From positions 1-7,181 of the forward strand of contig CAKTCH010000077.1 of assembly GCA_934538895.1 (NCBI GenBank): a DNA stretch of 7,181 nt, in the 5' to 3' direction. The DNA comes from an uncultured Alphaproteobacteria bacterium. GTDB taxonomy: Bacteria; Pseudomonadota; Alphaproteobacteria; Micavibrionales; Micavibrionaceae. This document shows, piece after piece, positions 1 to 5,973 of this stretch. The notes below the pieces were generated by a model. That model saw only the letters and a list, made by a program, of their open reading frames with translations, did not search any database and was not told the origin of the DNA. A program made the translations under genes and the position numbers. The first letter of the stretch is position 1. The number at the start of each line of letters is the position of its first letter.

Positions 1-2
1 AC

Positions 3-1814
3 CGTGAGGGCCGTCTTACGCTTGTCGAGAACGACGCTTTCCTGCACGGCCTGCCGGACACCGCGACGCATTTCGCCGAAGAATTTCACGGCGTCGAGCG
101 CTTCACCGCGCGCAAGCAGATCGTCGCGCGGTTGGAGGATTTCGGCTTCCTCGACAAGATCGAGCCGCACACGCATATGGTGCCGCATGGCGACCGCTCG
201 AATGTGGTGATCGAGCCGTTCCTCACCGACCAGTGGTATGTCGATGCGAAGACGATGGCGCAGCCCGCCATCACCGCCGTGCGCAACGGCTCGACCAGCT
301 TCGTGCCGAAGAACTGGGAAAAGACCTATTTCGACTGGATGGAGAACATCCAGCCCTGGTGCATCTCGCGCCAGCTCTGGTGGGGGCACCAGATTCCGGC
401 GTGGTACGGCCCGGAAGGATCTATTTTTGTCGAGGAAACGGAAGAGGAAGCCTACGCCGCCGCGCGCCAGCAATTTGGCAACGATGTCGAATTGAGACGC
501 GACGAAGACGTTCTGGACACATGGTTCTCAGCCGCCCTGTGGCCGTTCTCGACGCTCGGCTGGCCGGAAAAAACGCCGGAGCTTCAGAAATACTATCCCG
601 GCGATGTGCTGATTACCGGCTTCGACATCATCTTCTTCTGGGTCGCCCGCATGATGATGATGGGAATGCACTTCATGGACGACGTGCCGTTCCGCAAAGT
701 GTATATCCATGCGCTGGTGCGTGACGCCAAGGGCCAGAAAATGTCCAAGTCCAAGGGCAACGTCATGGACCCGCTGGATATCGTCAATGAATACAGCGCC
801 GATGCGCTGCGTTTTACGCTGACCGCCATGGCGGCGCAGGGCCGTGACGTTAAGCTTTCGGAAGACCGCGTGGAGGGTTACCGCAATTTCGGCACCAAGC
901 TCTGGAACGCCGCGCGCTTTTGCGAAATGAACGGCTGCAAGCTCGATCCCGCGTTCGATCCCGCACAGGTCAAGGGCCTGCTCAACTGCTGGATTATCGG
1001 CGAACTGGCGAAGCTCGCGGGCGATATCGACCGCTCGATGGCTGAATATAAATTTAACGAGGGGGCAGGGGCCTTATACCAGTTCATCTGGGGCACGTTC
1101 TGCGACTGGTATCTCGAATTCACCAAACCGATCCTGCAAGGCGGCGGCGATGAAACGCTGGCCGATGAAACCCGCAAGACGACGGCATGGGTACTCGATC
1201 AATTGCTGATCCTGCTGAATCCGTACATGCCCTACATTACCGAAACGCTGTACCGCCAGATTACGGACCGCAAGCCCGGCGAGATGCTGCTGAAAACGCA
1301 ATGGCCGAAATACCCGGCCAGCTATCAAAGCGTGGAAGCGGCGGAAGAAATCGGCTGGCTGTGCAGGCTTATCACCGACATACGCAGCGTGCGCGCCGAT
1401 ATGAACGTGCCCGCCGCCGCCAAAATCCACTTGCTGGTGAAAGATGCGTCGGCCGCTACGCAAGCCCGCTTCAAAACCTACGACGACCTCATCAGGCGCC
1501 TGGCGCGGCTGGAAACCGTCGAAATGACGACGGGGGTACTCCCCAAAGGCTCTGTCCAGACTATCTTGGGAGAAGCCACTCTGGCGCTGCCGATTGCCGA
1601 CATCATCGACCTCGATAAAGAGCGTGCGCGCCTGAAAAAAGAAATCGACAAGCTGTCCGCCGACATCGGCAAAGTTGACCAGAAACTCGCCGACCAGAAG
1701 TTCGTCGCCAACGCCCCGGAAGAAATTATCGAGGAAAACAAGGCCCGCAAGGCCGAGTGGACGCTCACTTTGCAAAAACTTTCACAGGCGCTGAAACAAC
1801 TGGAAGCGGCATAG
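3..1814 (+). CDS. valS: Valine--tRNA ligase (ValS), 3' part, 5' end outside window
   Basis: This is a class I aminoacyl-tRNA synthetase that charges tRNA-Val with valine in the cytoplasm. The frame is open from the first complete codon at position 3, so 603 residues are visible and the start lies upstream; bacterial ValRS is usually about 870-950 residues. The HIGH motif and most of the CP1 editing domain are missing. Visible parts are the end of the editing insert, the conserved block ENIQPWCISRQLWWGHQIP, DVLDTWFSAALWPFSTLGWP, the KMSKS ATP-binding loop at 738-752 (GQKMSKSKGN), the anticodon-binding helical domain after GYRNFGTKLWNAARF, and the C-terminal coiled-coil arm rich in Lys/Glu (about 1611-1811) that is characteristic of ValRS. 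The stop is TAG at 1812. The gene converges on the minus-strand gene ending at 1843. Identity is near certain. Confidence 0.98.
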   Translation, partial: REGRLTLVENDAFLHGLPDTATHFAEEFHGVERFTARKQIVARLEDFGFLDKIEPHTHMVPHGDRSNVVIEPFLTDQWYVDAKTMAQPAITAVRNGSTSFVPKNWEKTYFDWMENIQPWCISRQLWWGHQIPAWYGPEGSIFVEETEEEAYAAARQQFGNDVELRRDEDVLDTWFSAALWPFSTLGWPEKTPELQKYYPGDVLITGFDIIFFWVARMMMMGMHFMDDVPFRKVYIHALVRDAKGQKMSKSKGNVMDPLDIVNEYSADALRFTLTAMAAQGRDVKLSEDRVEGYRNFGTKLWNAARFCEMNGCKLDPAFDPAQVKGLLNCWIIGELAKLAGDIDRSMAEYKFNEGAGALYQFIWGTFCDWYLEFTKPILQGGGDETLADETRKTTAWVLDQLLILLNPYMPYITETLYRQITDRKPGEMLLKTQWPKYPASYQSVEAAEEIGWLCRLITDIRSVRADMNVPAAAKIHLLVKDASAATQARFKTYDDLIRRLARLETVEMTTGVLPKGSVQTILGEATLALPIADIIDLDKERARLKKEIDKLSADIGKVDQKLADQKFVANAPEEIIEENKARKAEWTLTLQKLSQALKQLEAA

Positions 1815-1819
1815 GTTCG

Positions 1820-1838
1820 CGGATGCCCTGAGCATCCG
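1820..1838. terminator. Hairpin between convergent genes, possible weak terminator
   Basis: There is a perfect 7-bp stem CGGATGC/GCATCCG with a 5-nt loop (CCTGA), six bases after the valS stop and five bases from the stop of the opposing gene at 1843. Its position suits a shared terminator for convergent transcription. No run of T follows it on either strand, so intrinsic termination would be weak. The assignment rests on the stem and its position only. Confidence 0.4.
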
Positions 1839-1842
1839 GTTG

Positions 1843-2487
1843 TCAGAAAATAAAGGTGCTTTGGGATGCCGGGGCGCCAGCGTGAGGCGGCCTAAAAACC
1901 TTGCCTTTCGGCACGCCGTAATAGCCGCCAAAATAAAGATACCCATAGCGCCCGACGTGATCGAAAATGGTTTCTTCCACAGGCACTTTACGGGCCGGGG
2001 CGAACAGGCCGCCGACTTCACCCCAGAATATTCTGTCACCTCTACGGCGCAGGGCTGTCCAGTGAAAATCCTGATGAGGGTCCGCGCGCAGGAAAAGGGC
2101 CACGGGATTGATGTGCTGTGCGATGGCGGCCTCATGAAAACGCGCCCCCAGATAGATCAGGCCGTCGCGTAGAGCGCCCGCATGGATGTCGCTGTGCCAT
2201 TTATCTAGCCCGCAGCCGCTCCTGGTGAAACCGTCCGCTGAAAAATCGCCGGGCGCTGCGGCCTGAAAGGCTTTCGTGTTCAGGGCGAAGTTATAACAAT
2301 TATAGTATTCCCCGCCTTTCCACAGGTAAGGTTCCCAAAGGGCAATGGGCCAGCTTGCCTCATCCAGCAATGCCGTGCGGAGGGATTGTGTCAGAGCCTT
2401 TGTTTCACTCTGGCACCGGCGTGCCGCCTCTTCAAAATGCTGTGTCAGGAGAGGGGGCATAGGGTTATTTATTGCAACGACATCCAT
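1843..2487 (-). CDS. Uncharacterised protein with Cys/His pair, papain/NlpC-like peptidase candidate
   Basis: With the ATG at 2487 the protein has 214 residues. The core reads YYNCYNFALNT (Cys64), then about 78 residues later DFHWTALRR (His142), then an aromatic-glycine block YLYFGGYYGVP (183-193). An NCYNYA-type cysteine block followed by a (D/Y)HWYR-type histidine block is a pattern I recall from uncharacterised bacterial proteins that look like papain-fold (NlpC/P60-like) cysteine peptidases. Catalytic activity is an inference. There is no clear signal peptide from this start. The frame stays open upstream to 2772, but that part is antisense to rpmE. An ATG at 2523 would add MGRFLLYIFIVT, a hydrophobic stretch that could be a weak signal sequence, but it sits inside the rpmE terminator hairpin. 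No candidate start has a good Shine-Dalgarno, so the 5' end is uncertain. The gene follows the rpmE terminator and no promoter was recognised. The stop is TGA at 1845-1843. Confidence 0.7.
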   Translation of the reverse strand: MDVVAINNPMPPLLTQHFEEAARRCQSETKALTQSLRTALLDEASWPIALWEPYLWKGGEYYNCYNFALNTKAFQAAAPGDFSADGFTRSGCGLDKWHSDIHAGALRDGLIYLGARFHEAAIAQHINPVALFLRADPHQDFHWTALRRRGDRIFWGEVGGLFAPARKVPVEETIFDHVGRYGYLYFGGYYGVPKGKVFRPPHAGAPASQSTFIF

Positions 2488-2509
2488 GGTTACGATGAAA
2501 ATATATAAC

Positions 2510-2537
2510 AAAAAACGCCCCATGACGGAGCGTTTTT
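2510..2537 (-). terminator. Intrinsic terminator of rpmE
   Basis: On the minus strand an 11-bp stem, AAAAACGCTCC paired with GGGGCGTTTTT, closes a 5-nt GTCAT loop and runs into a T tract (six T to 2510, then GTT). It begins 23 nt after the rpmE stop. One stem position is a U-G wobble in minus-strand RNA but an A-C mismatch in plus-strand RNA, so it fits termination of rpmE better than transcription the other way. It also contains the ATG at 2523 of a possible longer form of the next gene. Confidence 0.85.
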
Positions 2538-2560
2538 CAAAAATCCTGAATAAAAGAAAA

Positions 2561-2836
2561 TTATTTTTTCTCTTCTTTATCTTCTTTCTTCTCGTCGGAA
2601 ACGCCGGCGGAAAGGAAGGTGCCGAAACGGCCTTCGAATTTCTTGAGCTGCTGCTTTTCAACGACTTTCTGAGTGCCGCCTTGCCAGGCCGGGTGGTTCT
2701 TCGGATCCACGTCCAGGCGCATGACATCGCCTTCCTTGCCCCAGCAGCTGCGGGTTTCGTATTCCGTGCCATCGGTCATGACCACTTTAATCATGTGGTA
2801 ATCGGGATGGTCTTTTTCTTTTGCATTCGCGGCCAT
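2561..2836 (-). CDS. rpmE: 50S ribosomal protein L31 (bL31)
   Basis: This 91-residue protein belongs to the large ribosomal subunit and helps bridge the two subunits. Family features are HPDYH at residues 10-14, MTDGTEYETRS (20-30), WGKEGD (32-37), VDPKNHPAW (43-51) and FEGRFG (67-72). The CxC and CxxC zinc-binding cysteines of E. coli L31 are absent; only Cys31 is present, so it is probably the zinc-independent type common in Alphaproteobacteria. The C-terminus carries a charged tail, DEKKEDKEEKK. A TTG at 2842 is in frame, but the GAGGAG at 2850-2845 lies 8 nt from the ATG at 2836 and only 2 nt from the TTG, so the ATG is chosen. The gene has its own terminator and a probable promoter in the 125-bp gap behind nfeD, so it is likely monocistronic. 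Confidence 0.97.
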   Translation of the reverse strand: MAANAKEKDHPDYHMIKVVMTDGTEYETRSCWGKEGDVMRLDVDPKNHPAWQGGTQKVVEKQQLKKFEGRFGTFLSAGVSDEKKEDKEEKK

Positions 2837-2844
2837 GGCCAAAA

Positions 2845-2850
2845 CTCCTC
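2845..2850 (-). promoter_or_regulatory. Shine-Dalgarno of rpmE (GAGGAG)
   Basis: GAGGAG on the minus strand stands 8 nt before the ATG at 2836. It decides the start, because the in-frame TTG two codons earlier is too close to it. Confidence 0.8.
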
Positions 2851-2866
2851 ATAATTCCAGATGGGC

Positions 2867-2895
2867 TTTTTATCGCTAAAGCCCCGTCAATTCAA
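2867..2895 (-). promoter_or_regulatory. Possible sigma70-type promoter of rpmE
   Basis: On the minus strand TTGAAT (2895-2890) and TAAAAA (2872-2867) are 17 bp apart, each matching 4 of 6 consensus bases, about 30 bp before the rpmE start. A 7-bp inverted repeat, GGGCTTT/AAAGCCC, overlaps the -10 region. The match is moderate and rests on sequence only. The remainder of the gap back to the nfeD stop at 2962 is AT-rich with several A/T runs and no clear nfeD terminator. Confidence 0.3.
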
Positions 2896-2961
2896 GCTTT
2901 TTTTACGCTTTTTAGCTGGCCGGGGCGGAAAAAGAAAGCATCACCCTAAAATCATGGTTTT

Positions 2962-3411
2962 TCAGGCTTTTTCAACCTGCAACCGGGCGCCGTCTACGCC
3001 TGTGACGCGTACATTCACCCCGGCGGGCAGGGTTTCCGCACCAGTGACGGTCCAGACGGTATCACCGGCTCTGATCTCGCCCTTGCCGTTTTCCAGCGGG
3101 CGGGTGAGGGTAAAAACCTGTCCCACATACTGCCGGCCACGCTGGTTCAGGCCGTTATCGTCCACAGGCCGGGGGTTTTTCTTGCGGTATTTCGTCCATC
3201 CCGCAACGGTCACAACCGACAGCGCCGCCCAGATGGTGACGGCCACCGGCCAGCCCAATGCCGGTATCGCCAGATTGAGCGCCCCGACCAGAATGGCGGC
3301 CATGCCCGGCCACAAAAACAGGGTGCTCGGCACCATCATCTCGACGATCAGCAGAACGCCGCCGAGGATAAACCAGTGCCAGAACGTCATATCGGCCAGA
3401 AATTCGGTCAT
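2962..3411 (-). CDS. NfeD family membrane protein (YbbJ-like)
   Basis: The 149-residue protein matches the short NfeD type, of which E. coli YbbJ (about 150 residues) is the model, lacking the N-terminal ClpP-like protease domain. Residues about 9-27, 31-50 and 53-71 form three hydrophobic segments, with a WP.G turn (34-37) typical of the family. Residues about 92-149 form the small cytoplasmic OB-fold domain, with VGQVFTLTRPLENGKGEI, GDTVWTV and LPAGVNVRVTGVDGARLQVE. NfeD proteins work with SPFH/stomatin partners in membrane organisation, and here the gene starts 23 nt after the qmcA stop. The ATG at 3411 is preceded by GGGAG at a 6-nt spacing. It is the last gene of the aldolase-qmcA cluster. 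Confidence 0.93.
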   Translation of the reverse strand: MTEFLADMTFWHWFILGGVLLIVEMMVPSTLFLWPGMAAILVGALNLAIPALGWPVAVTIWAALSVVTVAGWTKYRKKNPRPVDDNGLNQRGRQYVGQVFTLTRPLENGKGEIRAGDTVWTVTGAETLPAGVNVRVTGVDGARLQVEKA

Positions 3412-3434
3412 TTCTATCTCCCTTTGACGATGCT

Positions 3435-4370
3435 TTATTTACCTGCCGACTTGCCCAGCGCTTCCTGAACCAGTTCGGTGATGCCGCCGATCGATCCGAT
3501 AACGCTGGATGAATCCATCGGCATGAAAATCACTTTCTGGTTCGGTGAATGGGCGAATTGTGCCAGCGCATCGACATATTTCTGCGCCACGAAGTAATTG
3601 ACCGCCTGTGTATTGCCGGCGGCGATCGCGCTCGAAACCATGGTTGTCGCATTCGCTTCCGCCTCGGCTTCGCGCTCACGCGCTTCGGCATCGCGGAACG
3701 CAGCCTCCCGGCGGCCTTCAGCTTCTAGAACCGCCGCCTGCTTCTCACCTTCCGCTTTCAGGATGGCGGCCTCGCGCAAGCCCTGCGCCTCCAGAATAAC
3801 GGCGCGCTTCTCGCGCTCCGCCTTCATCTGACGTGCCATAGAGTCCACGAGGTCGCGCGGCGGGCTGATATCCTTGATCTCGATACGGGTAACCTTGACG
3901 CCCCACGGCGCCGTCGCATCGTCGACAATGTGCAGCAGCTTGGTATTGATCTGGTCGCGTTCGGACAGCAATTCGTCAAGATCCATCGAGCCCATCACCG
4001 TACGCAGGTTCGTCATGGTCAGGTTCAGAATCGCCAGTTCAAGATTCTGCACCTCATAGGCAGCTTTGGCGGCGTGCATCACCTGATAGAATACGACGCC
4101 GTCAACCTGGACCAGCGCGTTATCCTTGGTAATCACTTCCTGCGAGGGCACATCCAGAACCTTTTCCATCATATTCATCCGCGCACCAACGGAATCTACG
4201 ACCGGCACAATAAAGTTCAGGCCCGGCTTCAGCGTCATGGTATAACGGCCAAAACGTTCAACCGTGTATTCCATGCCCTGCGGCACGGCTTTGACGCCCT
4301 TGAAAACCAGAACCAGCAGAAAAGCTGCTAATACAAGAACGGTTACTAATACGAGAGTGGTAACTTCCAT
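3435..4370 (-). CDS. qmcA: SPFH/Band 7 (stomatin-prohibitin) family protein QmcA
   Basis: The protein has 311 residues from the ATG at 4370, close to E. coli QmcA (305). It has one N-terminal transmembrane helix (about 3-23), an SPFH/Band 7 domain (about 27-185: VPQGMEYTVERFGRY, LKPGLNFIVPVVD, DVPSQEVITKDNA, VDGVVFYQV, ISPPRDLVDSM), a long Ala/Glu/Arg coiled coil (about 183-240) and a Gly-rich tail, SSVIGSIGGITELVQEAL. Such proteins oligomerise at the inner membrane, form ordered microdomains and pair with NfeD proteins, which fits the downstream gene. The frame is open for 13 codons further up without another ATG until 4409, which lies inside the preceding gene. The best ribosome site, TAAGG (4386-4382), overlaps the stop of the preceding gene and is a rather long 11 nt from the ATG, so translation is probably coupled. 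Confidence 0.95.
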   Translation of the reverse strand: MEVTTLVLVTVLVLAAFLLVLVFKGVKAVPQGMEYTVERFGRYTMTLKPGLNFIVPVVDSVGARMNMMEKVLDVPSQEVITKDNALVQVDGVVFYQVMHAAKAAYEVQNLELAILNLTMTNLRTVMGSMDLDELLSERDQINTKLLHIVDDATAPWGVKVTRIEIKDISPPRDLVDSMARQMKAEREKRAVILEAQGLREAAILKAEGEKQAAVLEAEGRREAAFRDAEAREREAEAEANATTMVSSAIAAGNTQAVNYFVAQKYVDALAQFAHSPNQKVIFMPMDSSSVIGSIGGITELVQEALGKSAGK

Positions 4371-4383
4371 GATAATTTCAACC

Positions 4384-4593
4384 TTATTTAAATAGTGAAA
4401 AAACAGCACTTCCAGCTATTAATCCTATTAAGCCACCGCCCAATACAGAAAAACCCAGCATCAAGGGCGCCGGGGCCATTGGGGAATATCTTGCAGCAAG
4501 ATAACCCCCTCCGATAGCGCCGATGATAAAGTAAATTATACGCGCCGTTATGCTGCGATCGGAGCGTTTCTCGTTAGGTGAGGGGGCAATCAT
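4384..4593 (-). CDS. Small two-helix membrane protein, function unknown
   Basis: I do not recognise this 69-residue protein. It has a charged N-terminus (NEKRSDRS), a first hydrophobic segment (about 17-34, ending GAIGGGYLAA), a short ARYSPMAPAP turn, and a second hydrophobic segment (about 44-67) rich in spaced glycines (GFSVLGGGLIGLIAG). That predicts an inner-membrane hairpin with tight Gly-zipper-like packing. The ATG at 4593 is 2 nt after the aldolase TAA and has a strong Shine-Dalgarno, AAGGTGG, at 4607-4601 with 7-nt spacing, which rules out the longer frame reaching 4710. Its TAA at 4386 lies 13 nt before qmcA. Coupling on both sides argues that it is a real gene expressed with aldolase and QmcA. 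A role linked to the QmcA/NfeD membrane complex is inferred from position only. Confidence 0.82.
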   Translation of the reverse strand: MIAPSPNEKRSDRSITARIIYFIIGAIGGGYLAARYSPMAPAPLMLGFSVLGGGLIGLIAGSAVFSLFK

Positions 4594-4595
4594 CG

Positions 4596-5687
4596 TTAAG
4601 CCACCTTTGAAATTCGGTTGCTGTCGGCCAGCGTCTTGCCAGCGGAACGCAAATCGGCGAACGCTTCGTTCATGCGTGCGATAATACCTTCCTCGGCGAG
4701 GCGCAGCCATTTGCGCGGGTCGTACAGTTTCTTGTACGGCGTGCCGTCATCCGGGTCGATCTGGTATTTGAACGCCTTGGCATTCGCTTCGACGAATTTA
4801 CCGACAGGCTCCGAGAACGCAAACTGCGTATCGGTGTCGATGTTCATCTTGAACACGCCATAACCGAGGGACTCCGTAATCTGCCCCTTGTCGGAACCGG
4901 AGCCGCCATGGAACACAAGATCCAGCGGGTTATCCGCCGTTTTGTGCGTTTTCTGCACGAGGTCCTGCGAATTTTTCAGGATTTCCGGGCGCAGCTTGAC
5001 GTTGCCCGGCTTGTAGACCCCATGCACGTTGCCGAACGACGCCGCCACCGAGAAATGGCCGATCGGCGTCAGCAGGTCATAGGCCTTCAGCACGTCTTCC
5101 GGCTGGGTATAGAGTTTCGCGTTGTCGATATCGTCGGAGCCGACGCCGTCTTCCTCGCCGCCGGTGCAGCCCAGTTCGATCTCGATGCTCGTCTCGATCC
5201 TGGCCATGCGTTTCAGCAGGCGCGCGCATTCGGACAGATTGAAATCAATATCTTCCTCAGAAAGGTCGATCATGTGGGAGGAGAAAAGCGGCTTGCCGGT
5301 TTTCTTGTAATGGGCCTCGCCATGTTCGAGCAGCGCTTCCACCCACGGGATCAGTTTTTTGTTGGCATGATCCGTATGCAGCACGACGCAAACGCCATAA
5401 TGTTCGGCCAGCAGATGAACATGCTGCGCGGCGGAGACGGCACCCAGGACTTTCGCCTGAAAGCTGTCGGGCATTCCTTTGCCGGCGTAGAATTCAGCGC
5501 CGCCGTTAGAGAGCTGGATGATCACATCGGATTTATTCTTCGCAGCGGCTTCCAGAACGGCATTGATGGAATTGGTGCTGACGACGTTCACCGCGGGCAG
5601 GGCGTAGTGCCCGTCCTTGCAGGCTTTAACGAGGGTCAGATAATCCTGGCCGGTAACGACACCGGGTTTCAGCGCAAGCTGTGACAT
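4596..5687 (-). CDS. fbaA: Class II fructose-bisphosphate aldolase
   Basis: This zinc enzyme of glycolysis and gluconeogenesis interconverts fructose 1,6-bisphosphate with dihydroxyacetone phosphate and glyceraldehyde 3-phosphate in the cytoplasm. The 363 residues match the FbaA (class IIA) length of about 360. Visible motifs are HTDHA (104-108) with the proton-transferring Asp106 and zinc ligand His107, IELGCTGGEEDGV (170-182) with the acidic loop, NVHGVYKPGNVKL with zinc ligand His222, FHGGSGS (259-265) with zinc ligand His260 and the phosphate-binding glycines, and MNIDTDTQ (281-288). All expected active-site residues appear intact. The ATG at 5687 has GGAG at a 7-nt spacing. The gene heads a cluster with the small membrane protein, qmcA and nfeD. 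Pairing of this E. coli-like class IIA form with qmcA is unusual to my knowledge. Confidence 0.98.
   Translation of the reverse strand: MSQLALKPGVVTGQDYLTLVKACKDGHYALPAVNVVSTNSINAVLEAAAKNKSDVIIQLSNGGAEFYAGKGMPDSFQAKVLGAVSAAQHVHLLAEHYGVCVVLHTDHANKKLIPWVEALLEHGEAHYKKTGKPLFSSHMIDLSEEDIDFNLSECARLLKRMARIETSIEIELGCTGGEEDGVGSDDIDNAKLYTQPEDVLKAYDLLTPIGHFSVAASFGNVHGVYKPGNVKLRPEILKNSQDLVQKTHKTADNPLDLVFHGGSGSDKGQITESLGYGVFKMNIDTDTQFAFSEPVGKFVEANAKAFKYQIDPDDGTPYKKLYDPRKWLRLAEEGIIARMNEAFADLRSAGKTLADSNRISKVA
4601..4607 (-). promoter_or_regulatory. Shine-Dalgarno of the 69-residue membrane protein, inside fba
   Basis: AAGGTGG lies in the last codons of the aldolase gene, 7 nt before the ATG at 4593. It fixes the start of the small membrane protein and indicates translational coupling to aldolase. 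Confidence 0.75.
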
Positions 5688-5716
5688 TCATGTTCTCCAG
5701 TTCAGAAAATAAGAAA

Positions 5717-5733
5717 GCCACTATAACAGTGGC
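5717..5733 (-). terminator. Hairpin before fba: terminator or attenuator
   Basis: On the minus strand there is a perfect 6-bp stem, GCCACT/AGTGGC, with a 5-nt loop (GTTAT), followed by a T-rich tail, TTTCTTATTTT. It lies 27 nt after the stop of the 70-residue ORF and about 30 nt before the aldolase start. It could end the regulator transcript or act as an attenuator in the aldolase leader. It also overlaps the best -10 box for aldolase. Confidence 0.5.
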
Positions 5734-5747
5734 CCATGTTTAAACAA
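5720..5747 (-). promoter_or_regulatory. Possible promoter of the fba-qmcA-nfeD cluster
   Basis: On the minus strand TATAGT (5725-5720, 5 of 6 consensus bases) is preceded at 16 bp by TTGTTT (5747-5742, 3 of 6). A GTTTAAAC palindrome (5738-5745) overlaps the -35 side. The -10 box lies inside the hairpin at 5717-5733, so a transcript starting here would carry only part of that stem. The -35 is weak. Confidence 0.3.
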
Positions 5748-5760
5748 GATTTTACAGGTG

Positions 5761-5973
5761 CTAAATAGATGGGCCAGTCGGGCCACCTTTGGGGGCTGAT
5801 ACTTCGACACCAAGGTCCGCCGCTGCGGGGCTGGAGAAAGTCGCGAAGGCGCTTACGGCCGTACCACCGCCGTCGCCAAGCGTAGAGGCGGGCGCACCGG
5901 CGCCACCGTCGCCGATACAGGCTGCTGCGGCTGCACAAACGGCTGCGGCTAATCCCCCTAAACTAAACCCCAT
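5761..5973 (-). CDS. Small Ala/Gly-rich protein overlapping the regulator gene, function unknown
   Basis: This 70-residue product is low in complexity: 18 Ala and 15 Gly, one Lys (residue 62) and no Arg. A hydrophobic N-terminal stretch (about 2-20, with Cys13 and Cys19) is followed by a Gly/Asp-rich and then Pro-containing tail ending GPTGPSI. The N-terminus lacks the basic residues expected of a normal signal peptide. Support for a real gene comes from context: the ATG at 5973 overlaps the end of the regulator gene by 11 bp, AAGGA stands 5 nt before it at 5983-5979, and the codons are mostly GCC/GGC-rich like those of the neighbours. The product could be a membrane-inserting or exported peptide, but I recognise no family. 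The opposite strand is also open here (5789-6190), so the composition alone proves little. Confidence 0.5.
   Translation of the reverse strand: MGFSLGGLAAAVCAAAAACIGDGGAGAPASTLGDGGGTAVSAFATFSSPAAADLGVEVSAPKGGPTGPSI

Noticed and set aside
1074..1775. Long minus-strand open frame (233 codons) opposite valS
   Set aside because: It lies wholly antisense to a certain ValS coding region, and its translation has no family motif.
2488..2772. N-terminal extension of the Cys/His protein up to 2772
   Set aside because: It would overlap rpmE coding sequence in another frame and read through the rpmE terminator; the extra residues are Arg/Lys/Ser-rich and not protein-like.
2945..2975. Imperfect inverted repeat at the nfeD stop as a terminator
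   Set aside because: The stem is A/T-rich with a bulge and lacks a T tract in the nfeD direction.
4908..5684. Plus-strand open frame of 258 codons opposite the aldolase gene
   Set aside because: It is antisense to an intact aldolase with all active-site motifs, and its product is His/Arg-rich in the manner of a shadow frame.
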